A DNA stretch of 64,000 nt. Source: Boesenbergia rotunda. Taxonomy: Eukaryota; Streptophyta; Magnoliopsida; Zingiberales; Zingiberaceae. Location of the stretch: contig JAGFNQ010009511.1 in the NCBI GenBank assembly GCA_024364735.1, positions 1 to 64,000 on the forward strand, written 5' to 3'. Below, one piece after another: positions 42,164-52,965 of this stretch. The number at the start of each line of letters is the position of its first letter. Positions within the stretch are counted from its first letter, which is position 1. A program made the position numbers and the translations under genes. The notes beneath the pieces are model-generated. The model saw only the letters and a program-made list of their open reading frames with translations, did no database searches and was not told the DNA's origin.

Positions 42164-44307
42164 AACAAGACCTTCCTACTTCCTTCTGGGGATTCGCTCT
42201 GGAGACGACTCTTTTCACACTTAACCGAGTTCCATCAAAGGCCGTCACAAAGACATCATATACGATATGGGCTGGGAAGAGTCCTACGATGTCTTTTATA
42301 AAGATTTGGGGTTGTGAGGCTTACGTTCGACGTCAAGTCTCAGATAAACTAGGACCCAAATCTGATAAGTGATATTTTGTAGGATATCCCAAGGAAACAA
42401 AGGGATATTATTTTTACAATCCCACACAAGGCTAAGTGTTTGTCGCTAGAAATGGTATTTTTCTAGAAAAGGAGTTTATTTCTAGAAGAACTAGTGGGAG
42501 CAAAATCCATCTTGAAGAAGTTCAAGATGCAGATAGTACTGAGGCCTTAATGGACATTGAACAGGCACCACAAGAAGTTGTGGATCATGAGGTTGTTGTA
42601 CAAGAAGTTGTGGAACAACAAGCTGTTTAAGTAGACCAACCTCCTCGTATATCTGATAGGATACGTCGTCAGCCTGAGAGATACTCTTTTCTCTTGTCTG
42701 ACCATGATGACGTTACGCTTATTGAGTTGAATGAGCCTACATCCTATCAAGAAGCTGTGATGAGCCCAGATTCTGAGAAATGGCTAGAGGCCATGAGATC
42801 CGAAATGAAATCTATGTATACTAACCAAGTATGGACTTTGGTTAATCCACCTGAGGGAATTAAACCCATTGGGTGTAAATGGGTCTTTAGAAGAAAGACT
42901 TACATGGATGGACGCATGCATACCTATAAAGGGTGATTGGTAGTTAAAGGTTTCAAACAAATTCATGGTATCGACTATGATAAAACCTTTTCACCAATGG
43001 CGATGCTAAAGTCCATTCGGATCATGCTTGCCATTGCAGCTTACCATGATTATGAGATCTGGCAGATGGATATCAAAATCGCATTCCTAAATGGGAATTT
43101 ACTCGAGGATGTGTACATGACACAACCTGAGGGTTTTGTAGATCCAGAGCATGCTGGAAAGGTATGTAAGTTGCAAAGGTCCATTTATGGGCTAAAGCAA
43201 GCCTCTCAAAGCTGGAATATTCGATTCAATGATGCAATCAAAGCGTTTGGTTTCATCAAGAATGAAGATGAACCCTGTGTCTACGAGAGGGTTAGTGGGA
43301 GCACAGTTATCTTCCTGATCTTGTATGTAGATGACATACTCCTCATTGGGAATGATATCCCTTCACTACAGTCTATGAAGACGTGTCTCGAGAATTGTTT
43401 CTCAATGAAAGACTTAGGTGAAGCAGCCTATATCCTAGGCATCAAGATCTATAGAGATAGGTCTAAGAGATTGCTTGGCTTATGTCAGAGTACATATATT
43501 GACAAGGTGCTTAATCGTTTTTCCATGCATAATTCCAAGAAGGGATTTCTGCCGATGTCACATGGTGTGAGTCTTTCGAAGACTCAATGTCCCTCTTCTA
43601 AGGAGGAGAGAGACCGTATGGATCAGATCCCTTATACATCCGCTATAGGGTCTATCATGTACGCCATGCTTTGTACTCGTCCAGATGTCTCGTATGCTTT
43701 GAGCATGACGAGCAGGTACCAGTCAGATCCAGGTAAAAGACACTGGACAGCTGCCAAGAATATTCTTAAGTACTTACGAAGAACAAAAGAATATTTCTCA
43801 ATATTTGGAGGCGATGAGGAGCTAGCTATAAAGGGTTACAGTGACGCAAGCTTCTAAACAGACAAGGATGATTTTAGATCGCAGTCAGGGTATGTGTTTT
43901 GCCTGAATGGTGGCGCTGTGAGCTGGAAGAGTTCGAAGCAGGACACAGTCGTAGATTCTACAACAGAGGTCGAGTATATTGCTGCATCTGAGGCAGCAAA
44001 AGAGGTTGTTTGGATCCGGAAGTTCATTACAGAACTTGATGTGGTTCCTAGCATATTAGACCCAATAGACCTCTATTGCGACAACAATGGGGCTATTGCA
44101 CAGGCTAAGGAACCTCGATCACATCAGCGGACCAAACACATACTACGATGCTTTCATCTCATTCGAGAGATCATAGATAGAGGAGATGTGAGGATATGCA
44201 GAGTACTCACAGATGTTAACATCGCGGATCCTTTGACTAAGGCTTTGGCACAAAAGAAGCATGATGGTCATACCAGGTCACTGGGTATTAGCTATTACAG
44301 TGATTGA
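42164..44307 (+). pseudogene. Element E pol: integrase end, reverse transcriptase, RNase H
   Basis: A single frame with premature stops at about 42370, 42433, 42628, 42934 and 43855 but no frameshift. Motifs in order: DLPTSFWGFALET, WGCEAYVRR, GYPKETKGYYFY, WLEAMRSEMKSMY, GCKWVFRRK, QMDIKIAFLNG, YGLKQASQSW, the catalytic LYVDDILLIGND, SYALSMTSRYQ, KGYSDASF, STTEVEYIAA, YCDNNGAIAQA and HQRTKHILRCFHLIREI. It ends normally. Element A is related but truncated after SIMY, so this copy shows what A lost. Confidence 0.9.
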
Positions 44308-44327
44308 CACTAGTACTAGTGGGAGAT

Positions 44328-44793
44328 TGTTAGTAGGAGCCCTAGAGCCAATTATGTAATGATTGATTAGGGGCATTTTGTATCATATTATATAATGAAT
44401 AAGGCATGATTGATTATTATACTTACTATGTATTTGTGTTAAATACTGGAAATTTAGGGACTAAAAGATAAAGTTCCCTAGACTTAGGGAGTTTAAATGC
44501 TAATTAACCTAAATTAAGGGGGGTTATGCGAATGGTCAAATTTGGAGGGGGTAAGCACAAAATGGCCATCTTTATTAATTCCTCTTCTCTTCACTCGCCC
44601 GCAGCACGCCGATTTCTCTTCCTTTTCTTCTCCCCTTTCACGAACCCTAGCCCCGCGCCATTCCCCTCTCCTCAGCCGGCTACGATACCAGTCTAGCCCG
44701 TTAATTGATCTCATTTCCTCTTCCCTTTGCGGCATATCTTGAGATCCCTTCTTCCTTCTTCCTGTTTCTTCTCCACCGGAAGTAGGATCACCC
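44328..44793 (+). repeat. 3' LTR of element E, first part
   Basis: The LTR begins TGTTAGTAGGAGCCCTAGAG after GTGGGAGAT and runs 466 bp to the insertion of F. CACCC (44789-44793) and CTCCC (61611-61615) would be the target duplication of F with one mismatch. Open frames at 44514-44742 inside it are not genes. Confidence 0.75.
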
Positions 44794-46030
44794 TGTTGGT
44801 GCAGAAAGCACCAAAGTCAAACCTGTGTTTTGATAATGACAACAGGGTTCAAAAGTTAAGTCTTTGTTGTTATTTAACATGTTACTCTAGTGTACAGGAC
44901 AAAAACTCTAGCGAAGGAATGCTAGGCACCTGGCGAAAGACTGCCAGGATACAAAGCCCTAGCGAAGGACTGCTAGGCACCTGGCGAAGGACTGCCAGTA
45001 TCTAAGCCCTGGCGAAGGACTGCAAGGCACCGGGCGAAGGATAGCTCGGCATCCAAGACCTGGCAAAGGATCGTCAGGCAAAAGTCCAACCAGAGGAACG
45101 GTTGGCATCAGGTAAATTCTCCCGAGAGGAGTAGGTGAGGACGCGTTCCCCGTCGAGGGAACAGTAGGCGTCGGTTCGACCTAGGGCTCCATTTTGGAGA
45201 CCAAAGTCAGAACCAAGACAGCTAAGACTGTATAAACTAACAAATAAATGCTTTATATTGTTTTCGGACTAACCCTGGATGCAGGACCAAAGGAACGTGT
45301 GTTTGCAGCTCAGAGAGCCTCAAAGGAGTGAGGCAGCAGCTGAGTAGGGCGCCCTGAGTGTCTAGGGCGCCCCCATGGTGAACAACAAACAAGTAAAGCA
45401 AAAAGGAGTTCGGCTAACTACTGGCCGGGGCGCCCTCTGCAGCCAAGGCGCCCTCAGCAGCCAGGGCGTCTTCAGCGCCCAGGGTGCCCTCAGCAGCCAA
45501 GGCGCTCCGCGCCCATGTCAGCGGAGTCAATCACCCTTATCCAGCCGAGAAGCCAGCGCGGAAAAAGTCAAGCAAGGCGCCCTCAACGACCAGGGCGCCC
45601 CCGGGGTCAAACCTCATCCCTATTCGGGTGGGATAAAGCTTGACCGAGCGAAGTGCGGATCGCCTGACACGTGGGAGGGCGCCCCCGACGTCCAGGGCGC
45701 CCCTAGGTGCTATAAATAGCACCCCTCGACCCCAAGCTTAAAGACAACTTCTGAATCAACTCTTCTACGCTCTTCTGCACTCGCGCCTCGCCTCGGAGTC
45801 ATTCTAACTCGTGCCGACGACGTCCCGTTGCTCAGAAAAAGTCGATCTACCCCGGACGTCGGTAAAAGAGCTATTTTAAAGTTTACTACACTTAATTCTA
45901 ATTCTGTAATCTTTTGTAAATGACTTTGCGCTTGATATAGAATTGCCCAAAGTAAACGGTGAACGACCATGAGCCTTGGAGTAGGAGTCGACCCAGGCTC
46001 CGAATCAAGTAAAAATGACTGTGTCTCTGT
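44794..46030 (+). repeat. 5' LTR of element F, first part
   Basis: It carries the hairpin array (44905-45090), the GGGCGCCC series (starts 45347, 45365; 45428, 45446, 45464, 45482, 45500; 45575, 45593; 45677, 45695) and a TATA box at 45711. The LTR resumes after G at 54408-54505. The open frame at 45375-45719 reads through the palindrome series and is not a gene. Confidence 0.92.
45711..45718 (+). promoter_or_regulatory. TATA box of element F 5' LTR
   Basis: TATAAATA lies 8 bp after a GGGCGCCC pair. The 3' LTR copy is at 61190-61197. Confidence 0.72.
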
Positions 46031-46141
46031 TGTTGGTGCAGAATGCACCCAAGTCAAACCTGTGTTTTGATATTGGCAAAAGGGTTCAAAAGTTAAGGGT
46101 TAGTTGTTGTCTAACAAGCTTCTTGAGTGTACAGGAAAAAC

Positions 46142-46360
46142 CCTAGCGAAGGAATGCTAGGCACTGGCGAAGGACTGCCAGACAGGAGAAGCCCTAGCAA
46201 AGGACTACTAGGCACTGGCAATGGACCGCCAGAATGCTAAAGCCCTAGCGAAGGACTGCTAGGCTGGCGAAGGACTGCCAGAAGAAAAGACCTAGCGAAG
46301 GGCAGCTAGGCACCAAGCGAAGGGCAGCTTGGTAACTCAAGACCTGACGAAGGACTGCCG
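46142..46360 (+). repeat. Hairpin array in element G 5' LTR
   Basis: Ten or so 18- to 20-nt hairpins with the loop GAAGGxxx. Stems seen: CCTAGC/GCTAGG (46142-46161), CTGGC/GCCAG (46164-46181), CCTAGC/GCTAGG (46291-46310), CCAAGC/GCTTGG (46313-46332). The stem sequence changes on both sides together. Confidence 0.88.
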
Positions 46361-46928
46361 GGCAAAAGTCCAACTGGAGGATCCGGTTGGCACCAGGTAA
46401 ACTCTCCCGAGAGGAGTAGGTGAGGACGCGTTCCCCTTGAGGGAACATTAGGTGTCGGTTCGACCTAGGGCTCCATTTTGGAGACCAAAGTCAGAACCAA
46501 GACAGCTAAGGCTGTATAAAATAATAATATTATTGTTATTTGGACTAACCCTGGATGCAGGATCGAAGGACTGAGTATCTGCAGCTCAGAGAGCCTCAAA
46601 GGAGTGAGGCAGAAGCTGAGCAGGGCGCCCCGGACGACCAGGGCGCCCCCAAGGTCAACCCAAGTCTCTAACAACCTCGACGCGCTTCAACCCGCTTGTC
46701 GCGGGCGCCCCGCGTGTCTCGGGCGCCCCCACTGCCAGCTGCCGAAGCGCATCCCTGCGAAGCTGAGGAGATAAGGCCTTTTGACCGGTCAATGCGGGCG
46801 CCCCGAGTCCTCCGGGCGCCCCGGTCAAACCGGATCCCGAGGATAAGGGGATCAGACGGCGACCGAGCTACAGCCGGATCTGCTGCCACGTGGGGGGCGC
46901 CCCCGTCGACCAGGGCGCCCCTAGGCCC

Positions 46929-46936
46929 TATATAAA
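46929..46936 (+). promoter_or_regulatory. TATA box of element G 5' LTR
   Basis: TATATAAA, 8 bp after the last GGGCGCCC of a pair. The 3' LTR copy is at 53994-54001. Confidence 0.72.
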
Positions 46937-47340
46937 GGGCCCTCGACCTCCTTCTTCAGAGCATCAATTTCTGCGACGCTTCCACGCTCTTCTGCTTCCA
47001 CGACACGCTCCCGAACTCTTCCAACTCGAGCTGACGACGTCCTGCTGCTCCAACACTTCGATCTACACCGGACGTCGGTAACGAAGAGCTTGATTAAGTT
47101 TACTACTCTGATTCTGTAATATTTTTATTGTAAACTTTCTTGAACGTATAGAATTGCCCGTAGAAAATGGTCAACGACCGTGGGCCTTGGAGTAGGAGTC
47201 GACACAGGCTCCGAACCAAGTAAAACGACCTTGTTAGCATTGTTTTTGTGTCTTATTTCCGCTGCGCACTTACTCTTTTTAAATCCGAACGATTTGCGAC
47301 ATTCACCCCCCCCCTCTCTCGCATTTCTCGATCCAACAAG

Positions 47341-47352
47341 TGGTATCAGAGC
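47341..47352 (+). other. Primer binding site of element G (tRNA-iMet)
   Basis: TGGTATCAGAGC begins two bases after the LTR end. Confidence 0.92.
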
Positions 47353-47568
47353 GGGGAATTCAAACTTGGTGCAACCACTAGTTTGAAAATTTCGGATTTT
47401 ATTTTTCTTTTTCTCAATTTTTTTTCCGTTAAATATTTTTCGTTCGAATTTTTCTTTCAAGGTTGGTGCAACACCACTTGAAATTTGTTTTTATTTATTC
47501 TTCCCGCACTACTAATCCAAGACCAAGTCTTGGAATATTGTTTGTTGCTTTTTTTTATTTCAGAACAA

Positions 47569-49221
47569 ATGGCCATCCAAGAAGGCTTTAGCACCGCCAG
47601 ACCTCCACTTTTCAGTGGAGAAGACTTTCCTTACTAGAAAAGTCGAATGGAGGTCCACCTGAAAACTCAGGTGGATATGTGGATAATCATCCAGTCTGGA
47701 CTGATGATTCCCACAAATGCTGAAGGCGTACCGCAAAACTACTCAGAGTGGGACACTGCCCTTAAACGCAAAATCGAAGCTGACGCCAAAGCAACTCAGA
47801 CCCTCCAATGCGGACTAACGAAAGAGGAGCTGAACCGCGTAGGCCCCTTCAACAGTGCCAAGGAGCTATGGGCTAAACTGATCGAGCTCCACGAAGGAAC
47901 TTCAGATACGAGGATCAGCAAACGCGATCTGCTACTGAACAAGCTCTTCACCATCAGAATGGCAGATAACGAGACAGCAGCTCAGCTCCATGCCAGAATC
48001 CAGGAATTGATGAACGGTCTTCACGCAATAGGTCACCAGGTTCAAAACCGTGATCTTATAAGGTATGCCCTAAACGCGTTCCCTAGGACCACCTTGTGGG
48101 CATCTATGGTAGATGCATACAAGGTCTCTAGGGATCTTTCAAAAATTAAGTTAGATGAGTTATTTTCTGAACTTGAACTTCATGAACAGACTAACTGCAA
48201 TTTGGCCGAGAAAAGTATAGCTTTCTTTGCAGGGAAAACAGGAAGGACGACTAAGAAGAAAACTCAAGTTGAACCCGAGTCTATCTCAGACTCAGAAACA
48301 GAAGATCAAGAAGGAGATCAATCTGAACTGGTCCGGCTAGCTCGAAGCTACTACAAAAAGTTGAAGAACCAAGCCAACACACGGAGAACAAGCCGAAGAA
48401 AGGATGAACCAGCTGAACCAGCAACTGACAAACACAAGCCCAACGTAACCTGCTACGAATGCAAGAAGAAGGGCCACTACAAGACTGAATGTCCAAGCCT
48501 AAAGGAGTCCAAAAAGACCAGAAAGAAGAAGGCACTCCAAGCAACCTGGGACGAGTCTTCCTCAGAAGAAGAAGAAGAAGCACCGCAGTCCAATCTTCTA
48601 GCCCTGACCGCTTCGGATCAAATCGAGACTGACTCGGACTCGGACCAGGACGACGGCAAGCTGACCTTCTCCGACGACGGCGAAATAAGGGTAACGGGTT
48701 TTTCAAAATTGCAATTAAATTCTCTTATCTCATATCTATCCCGAGATTTGGCGAAAGCCAAACTCCGAATCGAGTCCCTCCGACAGGAAGTAAAACTCCT
48801 GAAAGAGGGAGCTGAGTCTAAATCCTCAACTGAGAAAATTCAGGAAGGAACCCCTGATCAAGTTGAAAAACTTGAATCAGAGAACTCCTCCCTGAAAACT
48901 CAAGTTAAGGACTTAAGAACAGCTTTAGAACGATTCACTTCTGGTTCCAAGAACCTTGATATGATTCTTGGAAAACAGAAGTCTGTTCTAAACCGATCCG
49001 GACTTGGCTACAGAACCAAATCTCGGCAAAGATCTTACTTTGCTGTACTGAACCGGTCAAGACCTAAGGTTCAGGCATGGGTGCCAAAACTGTGCCTGAC
49101 TAAACCAACTGGTTCAAATCAATTTTGGATCCCCAAGGACAAGATTCACATCTTGCCTAACCCATACAGAGGCTTTAGTCCAGGGGGAGTCAAAATCAAA
49201 ACAATTTTTATAATTAGATAA
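47569..49221 (+). pseudogene. Element G gag with one nonsense codon
   Basis: The ATG at 47569 (MAIQEGFSTARPPLFSGEDF) is followed by a TAG at codon 23, where F and H have Trp; everything after is open to 49221 (550 codons). The capsid part (LWAKLIELHEGTSDTRISKRDLL, FPRTTLWASMVDAYKVSRDLSKIKLDELF) is followed by a CCHC knuckle at residues 295-308 (CYECKKKGHYKTEC), acidic clusters, a coiled coil and the end SGSKNLDMILGKQ ... AWVPK. It is a Sirevirus Gag homologous to B gag. A restart at the Met after the stop (47647) would lack the first 26 residues. Confidence 0.88.
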
Positions 49222-49333
49222 TTTTTTTGTAATTGCTTGATTGCATGTTTATTTAATTTTCTGCAATTTGACATGCTTAGATGTTGGAATACCTAGATTT
49301 AAGGACTCAATTACTTGAAACTTGAAAACATAG
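49222..49333. other. Element G spacer after gag
   Basis: A short T-rich spacer after the gag stop. A CAGGGGGAGTC tract lies at 49186-49196, just inside the gag end. Confidence 0.5.
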
Positions 49334-49600
49334 TATTGGGAGGAGGTGAGATGATAGTACGTTGGGGAAACCAACTCTAATAAGATCAAGTCTACTTGGT
49401 CTCTTTAGACTGGTGAAACCAGCCGAAGCTACCGATCCAAGACCCAAGCTAGTTAGACCAGAAAATGACCTAATTTAATTTGAAAATGAAATTTCATTAA
49501 AAGGCTTTGTCAAGGAAAGGGTGGATGATCCCATAAGGCTACGGCCAAAGAAGGCCTAGTGCCTCGCCAAGACCTGGAAGCCAATTTCTGAAATTCAAAT
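49334..49600 (+). other. Shared non-coding module 1 (copy in element G)
   Basis: Homologous to 15178-15465 (element C) and 56480-56735 (element F), from GGGAGGAGGTGAGATGATAG to GACCTGGAAGCCAATTTC. It has no open frame. Confidence 0.8.
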
Positions 49601-50064
49601 TCAAATTATCTTTTGTCAAATTCGAATCTAACTCAAATTTCAAATAATTATAGTTTCTAATCTGTTTTCAAAATTTCTATTTTTTTAAACTTATTCTCTT
49701 TTTGAAAAACACTTAATCTGTTTTCAAAATTTCTGTTTTTTTAAAATTTTGTTTTCAAAAATAAAGAACTTTTTCGAAAATAAATTGAAATTCCTTTTCA
49801 AAATTAATTTTTACCCTCAAACCTGTCTCACAAAAACCTTAAGGTTAACGTGTTTGAAAACCCTAGATTCAGTGAGACAGAAAAATTAAGCTCAAATTAA
49901 ACCACCTTCCTTGTGCTTTCATAACCATGGTCAAACTGTGGTTAACATAGTCAAACATGGTCAAACACAGTCAAACATAGTCAAACATGGTCAAACACAG
50001 TCAAACGAAGTCAAACAGTCAAACCTAGTCAAAAGGGTCAAAGGCTGCTGAAAGCAGTCCATGA
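49601..50064. other. Element G interior with GTCAAAC repeats
   Basis: A T-rich part is followed at 49930-50040 by about fourteen copies of a CATGGTCAAACA-like 10- to 12-bp unit. Element F has a weaker version at 57045-57180. No gene. Confidence 0.6.
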
Positions 50065-50366
50065 GGGCGCCCGTGACCTGTCGGGCGCCCCCGACAACAC
50101 TGACAACACACCAGCTCCAGTCAAAGCAGCAAAAGCTGCATTTGACCGACTTGACAAGGGCGCCCGTGACCCGTCGGGCGCCCCTATACGCTTCTGTCCC
50201 CACGCTGATTAAAGCAGCCAAAAGGCTGCAATCAACTACCGTTGACGAGGGCGCCCGTGACCTGTCGGGCGCCCCCATCGACAAAGCTGTCGTCCACGCC
50301 AGTCAAAGCAGCAAAAGCTGCAGTTGACCAGCCTTGATCAGGGCGCCCGTGACCTCTCGGGCGCCC
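50065..50366 (+). promoter_or_regulatory. Internal promoter region with four GGGCGCCC pairs (element G)
   Basis: Palindrome starts at 50065/50083, 50158/50176, 50249/50267 and 50341/50359: every pair is 18 bp apart, with pairs about 92 bp apart. Each has GTGACC(T/C)(G/C)TC as the 10-bp spacer. TATAAAAG follows at 50380-50387. This is the same layout as in the LTR promoters. Confidence 0.8.
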
Positions 50367-50379
50367 CCCTTAAAACCCC

Positions 50380-50387
50380 TATAAAAG
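50380..50387 (+). promoter_or_regulatory. TATA box of second gene, element G
   Basis: TATAAAAG, 14 bp after the last palindrome and about 110 bp before the ATG at 50491. Confidence 0.65.
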
Positions 50388-50490
50388 GGACCCGAGTCTC
50401 CTTCTCCTCCCACACCACATCTCACACTTCTTCTTCCCCTTGCCTCATTCTTGTGGATCAAGTGAACCTAAGCCCACCCTTGCCTCAACC

Positions 50491-51785
50491 ATGCCTCCAA
50501 GGTATGAAATTTAGTTGTGCAATTAATTTTTCTTAAATTACGTATTTTTTTCATATTCTTTAAGTCTCTTCTTATAATCCAAAGTTTATCCTTAATTACG
50601 TATTTTTCTACACTTAGAAAACGCCGAGCAGTTCAGTCGAACCCCGGTAACGAGCCCAGTCCCGACCCTAGGTTTCCAAACCTAGAACTTTGTAATAAAT
50701 TCGCCCGAACCACCTACGTTCCGATTAAGACGAGTTACCTTAACCGTCAATTCTTTACCCATTCCTGTCCAATTGCAATGTCCGCAATTAACTACTATCA
50801 ACTGGATAACCTCGTATTCTGCACACATCCGATCAACAACACCTTATGTGCAGAATTCTATAACAATATAGTTAGGCAAGACCAATTGAGCTTCGTCACT
50901 ACCGTTCAAGGAATGCCCTTGACCATCACTCCTACCCTACTGAACCGATTTCTTGGACTCCGACAATCTCAGTCCATCTTCTGCTGCTACCCTCCAAGAA
51001 ACCTACCTTTCGATGCCCCCTACTCTCATATTGATCTGAACACCTTATACAACTATTTCTTTAGGGAGGGCATGGACCCTGCAGGAGGGCAGTTCAACTC
51101 CACCCGACTGCCGATTCAGGACTACGCTCTCTATAGAGTGATTGTCCGTTGCATCCTTCCTCTATCCACTAGGGACATAGCCACCATGAAACCCTTTCAC
51201 ACCTTTCTCCTCTATGCCCTTATCCACCATCTGGACATAGATATAGGCCTTCACCTCTTCCACTGTATCCTACATGCCTCTAGTGTGTCCACTCAGGGAC
51301 GGGTCCGCACCCCCTTCTGCCACGTCATCACCTCGATCCTCCACCATCACGGCCGAAACATCACTGAAGGCGAGATTACCACGATGACCGACTTCAACGA
51401 GATAGGATATAGGAACTTTTCCTTAGCCGGTATAGATGTCTCGGGCACCGGGGTTCTGACTTGGAGACGCCGACCAGCCGCACAGGACATTGCCGACGAG
51501 GAGGTTGAGGTCGACGTTGCCGACTTAGCAGCAGAGTTAGCTCAGCCCGATCGTCCGACACTCTACGAGCGAGTATCCCTCCTCGAGACACAGGTTCAGT
51601 CCCTCCGGGAAGAATCGGAGGCTTACCACCTTGAGCAGCTGGAAACTCATCAGGGCTACTATACCGAGTATATGAGCGCGTTTGCAGCAGAAAGGGAGGA
51701 AAGAAACGCCCAGTATCAGGAGATGATGACCATGTTTAGATCCTGGCATCCAGGCTCCCCTGATCAGCCTGGTCCCTCTTCCTAG
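50491..51785 (+). CDS. Second gene of element G: spliced plant transposon-type protein
   Basis: Exon 1 (50491-50501) reads ATG CCT CCA AG; the intron (50502-50617) has GTATGA...CACTTAG; exon 2 runs 50618-51785. Spliced length is 392 residues, beginning MPPRKRRAVQSNPG. The core (residues about 30-250: LVFCTHPINNTLCAEFYNNI, VQGMPLTITPTLLNRFLGL, ALIHHLDIDIGLHLFH, SILHHHGRNITEGE) resembles a domain of unknown function common in plant transposon-associated proteins; the C-terminus is a coiled coil (LYERVSLLETQVQSLREESEAY). There is no polymerase, protease or integrase motif. The same start, intron phase and protein occur in element F. The gene lies downstream of gag and has its own promoter; the function is unknown. 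A short-peptide start within the intron is less likely because the spliced start is shared by both elements. Confidence 0.78.
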
Positions 51786-52086
51786 ATGACTTGGACATGT
51801 ACCTATTTGACTATCCCTACTGAGTAGGGTTGACTTCTGTTGACTTGTACTAGACTTCTGTTTGACTTATGCTTATCTTAGCTTGGCTTGTTTATTTCCG
51901 ACTTGATTAAGTTAGGATTATGCTTAGTAGAGTAGAATCATTTTTTTTGCTTCTGCCTTAATTGAAAATGCTTTAATTCATTTTAAAATGTTTTCTTTGT
52001 TAAAAATGTTTTACTTTGGTTTTAAAATTTTTTTCCTTGACTTAGTTTTATTTCAAAAACTACCCCCTTCAAAACTAGGTTTTTTT
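51786..52086. other. Element G sequence after the second gene
   Basis: About 300 bp with no gene; it includes GTAGGGTTGACTTCTGTTGACTTG repeats also seen after the F copy (58880-58960). It may be the 3' untranslated region of the second gene. Confidence 0.5.
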
Positions 52087-52410
52087 CGAAATGGACTTAG
52101 CCTAGGCTCTAACCCTAGAATTGCATGCACCTATAGATCTAGAAGCCAGCATCTCACAAGCACCTTAGGGTACTTTGAGTGATAACCTAGAAAGGGTTGA
52201 GATGCTTAGGTCTTTGCCTTAACTCAAGATGCTTTAAGTCAGTGCATCTGCAGTAGTTGGGGCACTAAATACAAACTGAACAGCAATCAAGTTAAGTATC
52301 AAGTTTAGACAATCTAACTTGTACAATGCACTTAACTTGACTAACCCTAGCGAAAACTACTGTTTATAACAGTTGGTAAGTAGCTAATTGGGTTAGACAC
52401 GTCCCTAAAG
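52087..52410 (+). other. Shared non-coding module 2 (copy in element G)
   Basis: Closely matches 59130-59455 in element F, from GACTTAGCCTAGGCTCTAAC through GAAGCCAGCATCTCACAAGC to AATTGGGTTAGACA. It contains a CCTAGCGAAAA..GTT piece. No open frame. Confidence 0.75.
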
Positions 52411-52734
52411 ATTTAACCAGACTTAGGTTCCACTTTGATTCAGTACAGCAAATGATTTAATTATTGCAAATTTTTTTTCTGCATTTTTGATATATGTCAA
52501 AGGGGGAGAGTTGGAAAGGAAACAGGGAACAAAAATTGTTTTAAAATTTTTCCCATTGTCTTCTTCAAAAAGTTGAACTGAAAAAATAAAATTGGTAAAT
52601 CAAAGTTAGTTTTATTTCTAAACTCTGAATTATTTTGAAACTTAATGTTTTGTTTAAAATTATTGTTAAGCTTAAAGGTTTTAAAAATTTCCAACTCTGA
52701 ACTATGTGTTTTGAAATTATGTTTAAGCTTAACA

Positions 52735-52965
52735 TAGTGCTCGAAATTTTTCCAAACTGAAAATTTTCTAAATCTGAAATTTTTCCAAACTGAAAATTTT
52801 CTAAGTCTGAAATTTTTCCAAACTGAAAATTTTCTAAGTCTGAAATTTTTCCAAACTGAAAATTTTCTAAGTCTGAAATTTTTCAAAACTGAAAATTTTC
52901 TAAGTCTGAAATTTTCCAAAACTGAAAATTTTCTAAGTCTGAAATTTTTCCAAAACCTGAAATCT
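52735..52965. repeat. 33-bp tandem array in element G tail
   Basis: About six units of CTGAAAATTTTCTAAGT followed by CTGAAATTTTTCCAAA. Since 33 is a multiple of three, an open frame runs on the minus strand (52497-52919); it is a by-product of the array, not a gene. Confidence 0.85.

Larger units (their letters stand above)
40576..44793 (+). mobile_element. Element E: Angela-like Ty1/copia, recombined and degenerate
   Basis: gag (40576-41340) is followed by an inverted LTR fragment of another family (41338-42163), then the end of integrase, reverse transcriptase and RNase H (42164-44307), a GTGGGAGAT polypurine tract, and a 3' LTR start TGTTAGTAGGAGCCCTAGAG (44328). That LTR start resembles Angela-type elements. 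Protease and most of integrase are missing. Part of the 3' LTR resumes after element F at 61616-61704. Confidence 0.8.
46031..47338 (+). repeat. 5' LTR of element G
   Basis: A 1308-bp LTR from TGTTGGTGCAGAATG to CTCGATCCAACA. It has the hairpin array (46142-46360), GGGCGCCC pairs (46623/46641, 46703/46721, 46796/46814, 46895/46913) and a TATA box at 46929. Open frames at 46245-47081 lie inside and are not genes. Confidence 0.93.

Noticed and set aside
46142..46360. CRISPR-like array of repeats with spacers
   Set aside because: The units are self-complementary hairpins with variable joins in a plant LTR; there are no constant repeats with unique spacers and no cas genes.
47341..47352. Possible tRNA-Met gene fragment (TGGTATCAGAGC)
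   Set aside because: Only the 3'-end complement is present next to each LTR, as expected for a primer binding site; no cloverleaf surrounds it.
49500..49560. Possible coding remnant of pol in shared module 1
   Set aside because: I tried all three frames on both strands over the conserved blocks and found stops and no copia motif.
52497..52919. Minus-strand open frame with RKFSVWKNF-like peptide repeats
   Set aside because: It is a by-product of a 33-bp tandem array in the tail of element G.
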